Below, in pieces: positions 24,301-33,900 of a DNA stretch of 64,000 nucleotides. The stretch is taken from positions 4,697,386 to 4,761,385 of the forward strand of contig NC_049980.1 in the NCBI RefSeq assembly GCF_000003815.2, given 5' to 3'. Every line of letters starts with the position of its first letter. Positions within the stretch are counted from its first letter, which is position 1. The DNA comes from Branchiostoma floridae. Lineage: Eukaryota > Chordata > Leptocardii > Amphioxiformes > Branchiostomatidae. A model generated the notes under the pieces. The model saw only the letters and a list, made by a program, of their open reading frames with translations. It made no database searches and was not told where the DNA came from. The position numbers and the translations under genes are program-made.

Positions 24301-26923
24301 GGAATCTAATAGTGTGTGGGTGTTATAATGTGTGGTCACATGACTCTAATCACATACAAATTCAAATGTAATTGGTAAATTGTCTGTAACGCCATATTAA
24401 GTGAGTGTAAACACTTTGTTTTGAAACCGCCAGGTGGGGTGCTTCCCCGTGCATGGGCTGTGCTCGGTCTGGGCCATCCTGGCCGTCGGCATCTTCGGGC
24501 ACGTGGACGCGCTGGAGGGCATCAGTAGATACGACGGGCTCCTCAAGGTAGGTGCTTTATACACAACGCCCATTTCTTATGTAAAATTAGAATTAAAATT
24601 AAAACAATTTTTTTAATGTTTTAGTGCAGGCTTAGTTCATGCTTTTTATTCCTGGCCTTCCTTCCTTTCTTCCATTCCTATTCCATCTTTCTTTCTTTTC
24701 GTCCTTCATTCATTCCGTCTCTCCTTCCTCCCTACCTCCTTTTCTACATTCCTTCCTTACATCCTTTCTTCCTTCCGTGCTTCCTTCCTTCCTTACTTCC
24801 ATTCTTCCTTCCTTCTCTCCTTCCGCCATTGCTTCTTTCATTCCTTCCTTTTTTCCTTCGTTAGTTTCGTTTATTACACCTTCCTTTCGTCACAAATCAT
24901 TCCTCGATTCAGACGTATCATGATTGCTATGAAATGTAATGAAATGTGATATCATTACAGTCATTCATTCAATCGTTCCTTTATTCACCGATTCATTCAT
25001 TCATTCTTTATAGCCTCCATAGCAGGCTCTCTGGGGGCCTTTTTTTCTCTTCATAATACACTTTTGCTGGCCATTTTTTTGCCGGTGCGGTTGCATGGAT
25101 GCATGGATGCATGGATCGGTCACTTTAAGCAAATAGCCCATCTATACGTGCTATTGCGTAATCGAGCCAGCGTGGCCGAGCGGTCTACAGCACGGTACCA
25201 GCCTTCTTTAGATCGTAGGTTCGAACCTCACTTGCTAAATTTTTTTTTCTTTGTTAGACAAATCTCGTGTAGTGTTTTTTTAATAGAAGAAAGACCAATT
25301 CAGTAATTCGATGTTTAAAAACTCTTTTTTCGTGTGATTTTGTTTAACATCCAGGCTTTTTCCAAAATACGCACCGGCCAGCTTTTTTCAGAAGCTTTCT
25401 TGTTTGTACTGCATCGCTGTCACACCGGCCGTCGCTGACTACTGGTCTACGGAGCGGAAGAGCCTGCTCTTGAGGCTACATTCTTTCGTTCATCAATTCA
25501 TCATTCATCTATCTATCTCCAGGGAGGCGGGTTCTACCTGTTAGGAGTCCAGGCGTTAGGTGCCGTCACGTTTATCAGCTGGGCCTGCGCCATGTCCTTC
25601 ATCCTGCTAAAGGGCATCGACAAAATCATCGGGCTGAGGGTGTCTTTGGAAGAGGTAGGAGTTATATTGTCTTCATTATTTACTTGTTTGCTTGTTTGCT
25701 TATCTATTTCTACAATATGTTAATTATATGTTTTGCTTCGATCCACCGGTGTCACGTCTTGCTATCTAACAAAATTCTTCTCCGGCGTTAAACTTTAAAG
25801 GACTACAACTTAACTTGCTAGCCGCCATGCTAGATAGAAACGCATGGTCAGACATTGTTAATGGCACCTCATATGAGGATGAACTGAACTGAACTGTTAA
25901 ACTTTATCTAAGCAATAAGTGACACAAGTGCGCATATACAAGTGTGTGTGATTTCAATATTGACATTGGTGTGCGTCCCAAAATAATTTCATCAGGTTGG
26001 TAGAATATAGGATATATGAGGATTCTTTTGCACAACCAAAATTTGACTTACTTGCTGAGGTTTCGATGTCTGTCAGACATCATCTGAGGAAGATGTCTGA
26101 CAGACATCGAAANNNNNNNNNNNNNNNNNNNNNNNNNNNNNNNNNNNNNNNNNNNNNNNNNNNNNNNNNNNNNNNNNNNNNNNNNNNNNNNNNNNNNNNN
26201 NNNNNNNNNNNNCAAAAGAATCCTCATATATTCTGACATTGGTGTGGTTTAGCCTTTTGGTAAAGTTTGCGGGGGAAAAGTTGACACCAAATCTTTTGAA
26301 TACGGAACTCATACGGACTTGAATACACGAGCAAGTGTGACTAAGGCTTTTCCATCGTTACTTCATAGTTATAGGGTTAAACTTTGTAATGAAGAACTGA
26401 GCCATGTCTCGACATCCTAATGAAAACAAAACATGGACAAAATCATACTTTTTTTCTCAGTCTTTACAGTTTGTCGAGAAAAAGTTGCAAATGGTCGCAG
26501 CAAAAATATGCTAATATTCAGTCTCACGGTGAAACTTTTCTATGTTCACTGAAGGAACTAATCGGAGCGGACATCTGCGAGCATGGAGTCGGCTCAATCG
26601 ACGACAACTCCCCGCCTGAGTTCAACGAAGCTACCGGTAAGGACCTTACCGACTCGGACGACGATGATGGGCCTCCAACAACTCTCGCTAGGGGGAGCTC
26701 CGACCGCAGCACGAAGCGCCCGCACAGCCTCGGCAAGCGGCTCGGGCTCCGGAGCCTGTCCTTCCGCGGGAGTTTCAGAGAGCGCCCGCCGAGCTTGATG
26801 AGTCTCACGGGCGGACTGAAAGACCAGCCAACCGGCTTCGGAGTCGACCATCCCCGCCCGGTGTACAACTTCTCACCCGACGTTAATAGCGGGCGGCTGT
26901 ACCCGAAGATTGTTGTAGGATAG
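15310..26923 (+). CDS. AMT: AMT-type ammonium transporter 2 (12 exons, 540 aa)
   Basis: Paralogue of the minus-strand transporter with the same role, transporting ammonium across a membrane. Exons: 15310-15451, 16015-16123, 16907-17061, 17462-17562, 20059-20240, 21308-21379, 21907-21966, 22816-22892, 23693-23802, 24434-24547, 25523-25654 and 26555-26923; 1623 nt including stop, phases consistent. A short Ala/Asn/Thr-rich N-terminus is followed by DDATWILTSAFIIFTMQSG. Pore residues are D179 (GYVDVGG), H187 (GPVHLL) and H343 (FPVHG). The tail starts SLEEELIGADICEHGV and then becomes Ser/Arg-rich, possibly regulated by phosphorylation (inference). Exons 5-8 match the paralogue's exons 4-7 exactly in border and phase, whereas the N-terminal introns and the two around exon 10 differ. 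Exon 3 is preceded, and exon 4 followed, by tandem partial copies of themselves. An AATAAA occurs at 27233-27238. Confidence 0.93.
16239..16434. mobile_element. Truncated copy of the 4639-4957 MITE
   Basis: Matches the left arm and core of the element at 4639-4957 (GCTTACCAACAAGCTT, then TGACGTCAGCAAA and GGTATCGGCCCCCGT in inverted order). It ends abruptly where the exon 3 partial-copy array starts at 16435, so the array may have formed at its broken end. Confidence 0.6.
16435..16906 (+). repeat. Tandem partial copies of transporter-2 exon 3 with its acceptor (about 108 bp, 4 copies)
   Basis: Units start with GTTGACGGGACATG at 16435, 16543, 16652 and 16761; a fifth start at 16876 leads into the true exon 3 (16907). 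Each unit has a pyrimidine tract, a TAG or CAG acceptor and about 64 bp of exon 3 coding sequence (YAFSFGESPWSNAFCGLGQ, last bases coding FF). It then diverges to TACACGTTTATTAT where the real exon continues GTGGACGCGG. The copies lack a splice donor and read into TAG at the next unit's acceptor, so they are not alternative exons on their own. Confidence 0.92.
17200..17415. repeat. GCGACCACCT-rich interspersed repeat
   Basis: In intron 3 of transporter 2. AGCGACCACCTGG-type phrases recur four or five times (near 17233, 17250, 17333, 17343 and 17385). It looks like a MITE or ancient DNA-transposon piece; no ends were defined. Confidence 0.35.
17524..18063 (+). repeat. 44-bp minisatellite of the exon 4 end plus splice donor, 12 units
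   Basis: Units begin GTGTTCTGTTTC at 17524 (inside the true exon 4), 17568, 17612, 17656, 17700, 17744, 17788, 17832, 17877, 17921, 17976 and 18020. Each has the coding end (F-P-S-H-W-A-W-D-S-K) and the donor AG|GTAAC. Ten donors are intact, one is GTCAC (17827) and one is destroyed (near 17870). Reading on from the true exon meets TAA in the second donor, so only the first donor keeps the gene in frame. Confidence 0.96.
18595..18815. repeat. (GAAA)n purine-rich tract
   Basis: Imperfect GAAA/GGAA repeats in intron 4 of transporter 2. A second tract of the same type lies at 19920-20010, just before exon 5. Confidence 0.85.
20578..21122. mobile_element. DNA transposon with GGCCCGGCCGGG termini, containing a LINE 3' tail
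   Basis: Left end TAAGGCCTACGTCACAT...GGGGCCCGGCCGGG...GATATAAAA, and an inverted right end near 21060-21122 (CGTTTCCGCAAACAGCC...GTGACGTAGGCCT). Inserted inside, on the minus strand, is a LINE-like 3' tail (GTGCAATAAAGGCTATTATT, 20665-20760). The same terminal family occurs at 23126, 36487, 36600, 47680 and 48913. Confidence 0.7.
22180..22640 (+). mobile_element. 3' fragment of a non-LTR retrotransposon (reverse-transcriptase C-terminus)
   Basis: The frame at 22265-22468 encodes a zinc-knuckle-like C-terminus (DRLCKYC...VEDEIHFICNCPHY), typical of the end of LINE ORF2 proteins. Just upstream, RISAHSLEIEKGRY can be read in another frame, so the copy carries a frameshift. It is 5' truncated and dead, in intron 7 of transporter 2. 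Confidence 0.75.
23126..23640. mobile_element. Nested DNA-transposon remnant with GC-rich termini
   Basis: The outer ends (TTAGGTCCCAATTCCCAACC at left, CGGCCGGGCCCCTG...GTGACCTAA at right) are inverted and match the 36600-36823 element. Its continuation TTTGTGTATATTTCTTGG is interrupted near 23270-23570 by another sequence with no coding capacity. In intron 8 of transporter 2, ending about 50 bp before exon 9. Confidence 0.55.
23820..24290. repeat. (CAAT)n/(CATC)n tetranucleotide tract
   Basis: Long degenerate ATCA/ATCC repeat beginning just inside intron 9 of transporter 2. Confidence 0.95.
24645..24890. repeat. (CTTC)n tract
   Basis: Pyrimidine-rich CTTC/CATT repeats in intron 10 of transporter 2. 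The Phe/Leu/Pro/Ser-rich ORF here is low-complexity. Confidence 0.95.
25164..25236 (+). repeat. tRNA-like sequence (Leu/Ser-type A box)
   Basis: Contains CGTGGCCGAGCGGTCT (A box) and GGTTCGAACCT (B box) at tRNA spacing. The 5' end AGCCAGCG pairs with 3' CACTTGCT except for two mismatches. The anticodon arm is not convincing and it sits in an intron, so a tRNA pseudogene or SINE head is more likely than an active tRNA. Confidence 0.5.
25815..25895 (+). mobile_element. LINE ORF2 C-terminal remnant
   Basis: CTAGCCGCCATGCTAGATAG onward reads LAAMLDRNAWSDIVNG...YEDELN-stop, the usual ending of many LINE reverse transcriptases (D-R-x-x-W), followed by GAACTGAACTGAACTG as a simple tail. In intron 11 of transporter 2. 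Confidence 0.6.
25990..26250. mobile_element. Foldback element interrupted by an assembly gap
   Basis: GAATATAGGATATATGAGGATTCTTTTG at 26002-26029 (partly quoted) is repeated inverted as CAAAAGAATCCTCATATATTC after the gap. An inner palindrome (TTTCGATGTCTGTCAGACAT and its inverse) lies just before it. Similar GACATCGAAACGTAAGC sequence appears near 31925 and 48870. Confidence 0.65.
26113..26212. other. Assembly gap (100 N)
   Basis: Gap inside a foldback palindrome in intron 11 of transporter 2, probably an assembly failure caused by the inverted repeat. Confidence 0.98.
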
Positions 26924-27439
26924 CCCCTTTGGTTGTTCGTAGTGATTCTCGCTATTTTAGATCGGCCTATGCCATATAGCTGACAACTCCACACCATATT
27001 CGAGCTTTTTATAACTTTTTTGGTGGCAGACAAAAAGCAAAACGCGCATTTAATTATAAATGTACAACAGCACAGTGATTAATATCAAAAATGCTAAAAT
27101 ATAATCCCTAACCAACTACGAAAACAACTTCACGTTCTGGGCAGAACATGCTCATACACTTAAGGTAATGTAGACTGACATATATGGTAATATACATTAA
27201 AAAGGTGACGGTCGTAATAAGGGGCTAAGACAAATAAAGGTGGAAATGTCTATAATGATTTGCTAGTGGGATATGTCTACTATCGGCTAACATGCGTAGA
27301 GTATAGTCCGAGAGGGAAATGTGCCCCTGTGATCTATAGACTGACTCTCCGTACCCAACTATTCATCGGACTGTGGCCGAATTCTTCTATCAATACGAAG
27401 GTCTGGTGGAGGCTGGCTGGCTCCGTCTTGAGTGATCCA

Positions 27440-27545
27440 ACGACTTTTGCCTTGTTGCAAAACGTCTTGTGCCTTGTTGCGAAACGACTTGCCTTGTGGC
27501 GAAATGACATTGGCGAACTGACATTGTGGCCAAACGACCTGTTAC
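27440..27545. repeat. Short-phrase repeat (TTGTTGCGAAACGACTT)
   Basis: Phrases such as CCTTGTTGCGAAACGACTTG recur four or five times with drift, just downstream of transporter 2. On the opposite strand the same phrase series occurs in the last intron of transporter 1 (2560-2665). Confidence 0.6.
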
Positions 27546-27918
27546 CATCCAATATCACTGCTTGCGTATAGATTGTAGCTTGTTCTAGTAATGACAGCAC
27601 ATGAAGCTTGCTGTCAAGGCCAGTCGCTTGAAGCGAGGCATGTAGAACTTTTACCTTGTCCACTATAGAAGTTTAACTAAACACCACCTCCGAATCCAAT
27701 GTTCAACATGATGATGTAAGTAGGATACATTCTCAATTTTGCAATCATTTGACTCACTTGAATTGATTAGCAAGTTGTAATGAGTATTCGTGATGTGGCA
27801 CCACATGTATGTACATGAAGGACAATATACCATATATAACAGATTGTGAAGGACAATATACAATAGATTGTCGTAATACCAAAAAGTGTAAGTGCGTACT
27901 AGTATGCATCACACACAG

Positions 27919-27923
<5 letters not shown>

Positions 27924-27977
<54 letters not shown>

Positions 27978-27985
27978 CGTGTGTG
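27924..27985. repeat. (GT)n microsatellite
   Basis: Nearly pure GT run in the intergenic region. Confidence 0.97.
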
Positions 27986-28547
27986 TGTTTCTGGAGTTTT
28001 GAGTTATGAACATCTGGATTATTGATTTCTATGTGGGTAGGTGTTGGGAAGACGAAGCGACTTTAGTCCCCCTCTAATGTGACATTCGTACTGCAGCAGA
28101 GAGTTTGGTTTTGGTACCTTATATATCTCACATACCATTATGGCTTGTTTCGATTTACCATATGCTACTTTTGGCAATATCATGTTTTATCAGCAAACCA
28201 ATGACCCTGACCTTCATAACCATGCATCATGTACATATATCAACAATTTGTATCTTGATTTACAATTTTGTTTTCTCGTCTGGAAACAATACAAAGACCG
28301 GGATGATATATTACTACTAATGTGGCACCAAGGAAACTAAACAATGACCGTGACTTTCCTGTATATTTTTGTTTAGTTTATCAACGGTTTCTATCTTGAT
28401 TTACCATGGTTCCTCTTTGTCGTATAGATATAGTACAATGCCATCAAGGAAACGGCACGAACCAAAGGGACATAATTTGACTGTTCAGAACTTTAGAGAA
28501 ATTAGTTTTTTACATTTACAACATTTGTTGATGGATTGGAATTTCAG

Positions 28548-28860
28548 GTGGCGTCGGGTAGCGGAACGGTATACGTAGTTATTGGGTGTTTGGCCCGAAG
28601 CCCAGAGAACATTGGGTTTGAGTCAGCCGATATGTTCCGATATGTCGTCCTTTTGGGAAAGACACACGGATGTCTTCGCTTCACCTAGGTGAAAATAAGT
28701 ACCTTAGTGCGGTTAGGGCCATCCCTCGGATAGGACTTTAAAAGGAGGTCCCGCATTTCAGGAGAATCACACCTCAAGCATTTAAAAGAATCCGACACAC
28801 TTATTGAAAAGAGTAGGGGCCCTTCCCGGTATGAGTGGATCAAATAGACCCGTCCGGATA
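28548..28860 (+). mobile_element. tRNA-derived SINE, copy A
   Basis: A tRNA-like head (GGTGGCGTCGGGTAGCGG...GGGTTTGAGTC) is followed by a conserved body: GGGAAAGACAC, CTTCACCTAGGTGAAAA, GTACCTTAGTGCGGTTAGGG and GGATAGGACTTTAAA. The body matches copies at 32192, 36840, 42450 and 63404 (plus) and 29112, 45383 and 63760 (minus). Confidence 0.75.
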
Positions 28861-29111
28861 TGCAGCTTGTACTGTTCTGTACAAACCTGAGTGTGTTATG
28901 AGTTGTTTACCGATTATGCAATACAAACAAAGAGATAAACAAATAAACCAACAACAGGAAAACAGGTGACTTTCACCTTTTGAGAATACCAACCCGAATG
29001 ATCAGACGGCAAGGTTTGATAGACCCATATCTCATGAAGGACTGCTACTCTTTTCGATAAATGTGGTGGATTTTTTTATAGACTCTCCTCATTCATGGGA
29101 CTTCTAGCTTT

Positions 29112-29255
29112 ACGTCCTATCCAAGGATGTCCCTAACCTAAGTTATGCACTCATTTTTGTGTCGAGAGTGAGAAAATAGGTTTTAAGTGATTTCTCCAAC
29201 AAGGGCACAACAGGAGGAATTCGAACACAGAACCATCAACTCTACTCCTTAAAAA
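29112..29255 (-). mobile_element. SINE, copy B (minus)
   Basis: Carries the reverse complement of the same body (CCTATCCAAGGATGTCCCTAA, then GGCACAA and a B-box-like GGAATTCGAACACAG). Confidence 0.65.
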
Positions 29256-30934
29256 TCTATACTTAACGAAACAAAACGATGTGATTTATAACTTTTAAAG
29301 CTTGTCTGAGACCTCTTCATGTCAATACATTGGCAGACATTGTTTCGGAATGTTCAACTATAATGATTTATTCAAGCATTAATGTATTAAATAAGTCTAA
29401 ATCATACAAAACAACAAAGGAGAATGGTTTCTTAGCCTTTTGTGATATTTATGTAGTATAAAATTAATATAATTAATATCTATCATCCATACAATACACT
29501 TCTATTATCGTTACAGGCCTTCAAACTACATTTACAAAACTCTCAAATAAATATCTACCCCCTAGTTAAGATTTAGAATGCATTCAATTGCCGTACAAAT
29601 TGAGAAAAAAAAAGATACTACATGATATGTGTATGAGGGGCGTAGCGCTCTCACTGCGACCTAGATAGGCTAATTTAACCTTCACTTTCATACCAGGTAT
29701 GTCATACAAAACGTAAAAGTGTGACTGAGTAGAAACGCACGAAGTGTAAAATGATTCGTTTCTTTTCTACGCAATTCGTTGAGCGATGTGAAAAATTTTA
29801 GGTCGCAGAGAGAGCGTGTCGAAAGCGCCGTCCTGGTGGAAACGGGTTATCAGGCGCTGAACGTACTGAACACCTCTCGTACACATGCACAGTAAACTTC
29901 GAAAGTTTCTTGGTATGTGCATAACACATAGCCTCTTGGATAAAGGCAGTGCCTATGGCTATCACTTAAAAGTCAAAATACACATTGCAAATACAGCAGA
30001 AAACAGGCAAAACACAACACTTATAACACACCTTTCTACAATACATTTACACCAAAATAGTGGCTACAATAACCAGTAAGGCCTTATCCAAAGGTGACCA
30101 CCAGTGAAGGCTTGTCAGTACTCTACAGTAATCTATTTGCAAAATATCAGCAACATGTCAGTAATATACTGATGTAAACATGTACACACATACACATAAA
30201 TACGTCGTGTGCTCAACTTGGTCTATAGCTTCACCGAACGCGTATCATATTGTATTGGAGTTTTCTTGTCAACAACCAGGTTTTTGTTAATTGCCAAGTT
30301 GAACGTTTCTTAGAGGCGAGGACGAACATCAGTTGTGTTAAGACCTAAAGCTGGTCTCTCATTGGGCCCTGTCTTTCGACGACTGTTTGCGAAAGACATT
30401 CGCTTAGCGTATAAAAATCGCCAACACGTCGCCAATGAATCGCCAACAAGCACTAGTTGGTCGCGAGTGGAGGCGTTTGATTTTTTTTTTAAATTTGAGA
30501 AGAATGTTGCGAATTGGCGCAAACTAGTCGCCAACAGACACAATCACCGCAAATCCTTTTTTGATGAATGTTTCAATCATTGTATTTTTTTAGAATTCGG
30601 TAGTATCACTGTGATTTCAATAATTCCAGCAAAGTTATCCAGACTGAATCGGAGGAAGTGACATTCCGGGTGCGGTCATTTTATTTGTAGAGGTCAAGTA
30701 TTTTACTCATGTGTCAGTATGACCACAAGAGAAAATTGGCCAAAGAATCGCGACGTTGCCGCAACGATTTGTCGCAGGCAGGCGCTACTCAAAAGAGATA
30801 CCGCTTTAAAATATGGCGAGAAAAGAAAACCACGAGTCATTCTAGCTCTCACGAAGGTAGCTTATTAGCTTTCGTCGGAGAATAACAAAACTTGGTTGTG
30901 AACAAGGAAACTCATGTACGGCATGGAAAGAACT

Positions 30935-33900
30935 TCAGGCTGGTATGCCAGAGTCCACCATGGTCTTACGACGGGGCTTCTGGAACACAGCAAGGCCGGA
31001 GGTAGGTCTTCCGCTATTGGGCCGAGCCTGGAATAACAGAAACAACAAGATCACATCGTGGTTAAAAGATCAAGAAATGTAAGGTTGGCCTTTGTATATG
31101 ATGAAATCCTCCACCTGCCATAGAGCAAAAACACTCAAGAGTTTATAGAATTTTTATGAAAAAATGACTACTTTTCAAAGGTAAACACACGTACCTAAGT
31201 ATATGTCCATCTTGTTCACGGAGTGACCTAGTTCTCGCGAGAGTTGCGAGAACTAGGTCAAGACTTGCGTGGATTTTCTGCCCCTTACCCCGCCCCCTTG
31301 CGGAGTAGGAGTAAGAAGGGATTGGGTAGCTCTCAACTCTCGCGAGAACTAGGTCACTCCGTGAACAAGATGGACCGATAACCATCAACAATTTGGAGGT
31401 ACGTGTGTTTATTACCTCTGACCAGTAGTCACTGTTTGATGAAAGTTCTATTTGTATATATGTGACTAATGAATCTCTTTAACGATTTTCACTTACAATT
31501 ATAGTGCTTTCGCTGTTCTCCTGGCTAGTCCCTGCAACGTCTTCAGAAATGGTCTGCAAAGAGAGTACGGTTGTTGGATCTGGACCTGGTGAAAAAACAA
31601 GAGGTGTTAACGATGTGATATGTAATACTATTCTTTCTTTAAACATTATTTGTACACAACCGAGTGCTTTATTTAACTGACGTTCGGGTCATAGTCTGTC
31701 ACCTTCCTCAGGGCAATTCTGACTGATTTACATTGTACTGCAGCATAGGTGTTGCTGCGTCTCATAGCGGTGTAGATAAGGAAGTCAACCCCAGTGATGA
31801 ACCGAGGGATACAAACTTAGCCACGTTTGGGATTGTTTTCTCGCTGCAAAAGCGCCACCTACATCGGCTACGTATAGCGGCGAGAAGCAGAACTCCAGTC
31901 AGAAGCTCTAAGGAAGGTGTCTGAGAGACATCGAAACGTAAGCCAAGTAAATACATACTGGTTGTAAAAAAGAATTCTCCTACATCTTAGGACTGTAGGT
32001 GTTTCTTACCTCTTGTTGGAGACTTCTTGACGGTGTAATATTCGTCAGGGTCGGAGCCCACGGAGAAGAACGTAGACGTGACGTTAGGGAAGCGGAGGTC
32101 CAGAAATAAGATGATGACTCCCAGCAAAACAGTTACGGACCCTGGGGGCGAAAAAAACCCTCATTAAGAAAACGATACAATAAAGTGTTAACGGTTCGTG
32201 GCGTCGTGTGTGACGTAACTGTCAGAGCGTTCGGCTCGGAATATACAGTTTCTGAGTTCGATACCCGCCGTGCCCCCGACGTTGTGCCCTTGGGAAAGGT
32301 ACTTCACACGACCTTCCTCACTTCATTCAGGTGTAAAAATGGGTACCTGACTTCGGTCGGGGAGGTAAAAGAGAAGACTAACTGTACCTTCTGTACTATG
32401 TATGTGGCACTGTTAGTATAAGTTACTAACTTGAGTGCAATGCCACGTTGTCATTGTCTGTCCAAAATCAAATAGTAAAAAAAGGGTAATAACCAGCACC
32501 TAGGTGAATAAAGTGTTATAACGCCTGGTCAGAGCTATAATCACCCACTTATTCGCTCACTCGGTAGATTTATTCGGTGGTTAAAGCAAATGACCTAGAC
32601 TTATGACATCGTCTTCACCGAGGGAATAGGCGCATCATTAACGTTATTATTATATAGCCTATGCAAACTAACATATAAGACATACGTATTCCTACATAAC
32701 AGCCCTCTAGCTTTGTCCTGCCACTTGCTACATTAGCGGTAACCATGGTGACAGTCGTCTGGTTCAGGTTCAAGAACACTAGGACGAAATGGAGCAAAAA
32801 TACAATATGTTTCCCTTCCTTGAAGGTATACATAAATATGGAACTGAATAATAAGTGTACTAACTGTGGAATCACAGATAGACATGCAAAAATTGTCGAA
32901 ACCTCTTACCGACGGCCAGGTTGAGCCAGAAACACCAGCCATAGTGGAACACAAGCGTCGCGGTTCCCATAGGAACGGCCAGCACCGGCCCGAACCGCAG
33001 GAAGTGGAAGATGAGGTTGCCTAGCAACATGACTCCGCCCGTCAACATCATGAAGTAGGCTCCATACCGGATGAACATGCAGAACAGGATGTTGGTGATG
33101 ATCCACAGGGGGAAGGCGGTCCTGTACAAACAAACAAACAAACAAACAAACAAATAAATAAGTAAACAGTTAACAATATCCCCCAGGTACATCAACAACA
33201 CTTCAATATACATCGAGGCTTTAAAATCATCACTTAACAGAGACGGGGGTGCTATAGATTTTCTGCAACTTATGATCAACTGCTCTCCCAGTCACGTGTT
33301 CTATCTACCTAACATGACGTCACAGAAGCAGATGTGGTACTGTGGTGTGTTATTTTTCGCCGATTTTCTTTATGATTTAGATATTGTGAAATACGTAAAA
33401 AGTATGATTTAGAAGACAACAAAATACACAAAACGTAAGAAAATTCTGAATATTTCGTTCTTTTTCTCTGAAAATCTTTTGAACCCCGCGGTGTCGCACC
33501 GGTTGACCCAAGTGTCGTGAGATACCAACGTACCACAGCATGGTGAGTGTGTAGTAGCCCGCCAGCCGGTAGCTGCGGTGCCAGCGGATGTCTTCCCCGT
33601 CCAGGGTGAAGTACTCCGCCACCCAGAGGATCGGGTACGGTAGGCCGCGATACTGGGCCGCACGGAACTCACGGTTTGTCAGGCTCGCTGTATGTGCGGA
33701 ATAGAGCAATTTTCACATTGCGCCGTACAGTACATCAGCATATAAGGTTAGTTCACCTTTATCCGTGGGGTAACCTATATCCGTTGCTTTTCAAAACAGG
33801 GTATCTAGGCACATCATGTCGATGGATTGTAGTCATATTTCAGCCATACCATAGGTAAAAGTGATTTTTGAACAGTCTATTGTTGCATGGGGGATGGCTG

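Larger units (their letters stand above)
26924..30934. other. Intergenic: transporter 2 3' flank to DUOXA 3' flank
   Basis: No gene supported. It contains a probable polyadenylation signal for transporter 2 (AATAAA, 27233-27238), a short-phrase repeat, a GT microsatellite (27924-27985) and two SINE copies. A possible DUOXA signal (AATAAA, minus strand, 30680-30685) lies 250 bp past its stop. The transporter and DUOXA converge here. Confidence 0.5.

Noticed and set aside
25164-25236. Functional tRNA gene
   Set aside because: A and B boxes are present, but the acceptor stem has mismatches, the anticodon arm is not clear, and it lies in an intron among other tRNA-like repeats.
26524-27033. 169-codon minus-strand ORF over the last exon of transporter 2
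   Set aside because: Antisense to a confirmed terminal exon; no family resemblance.
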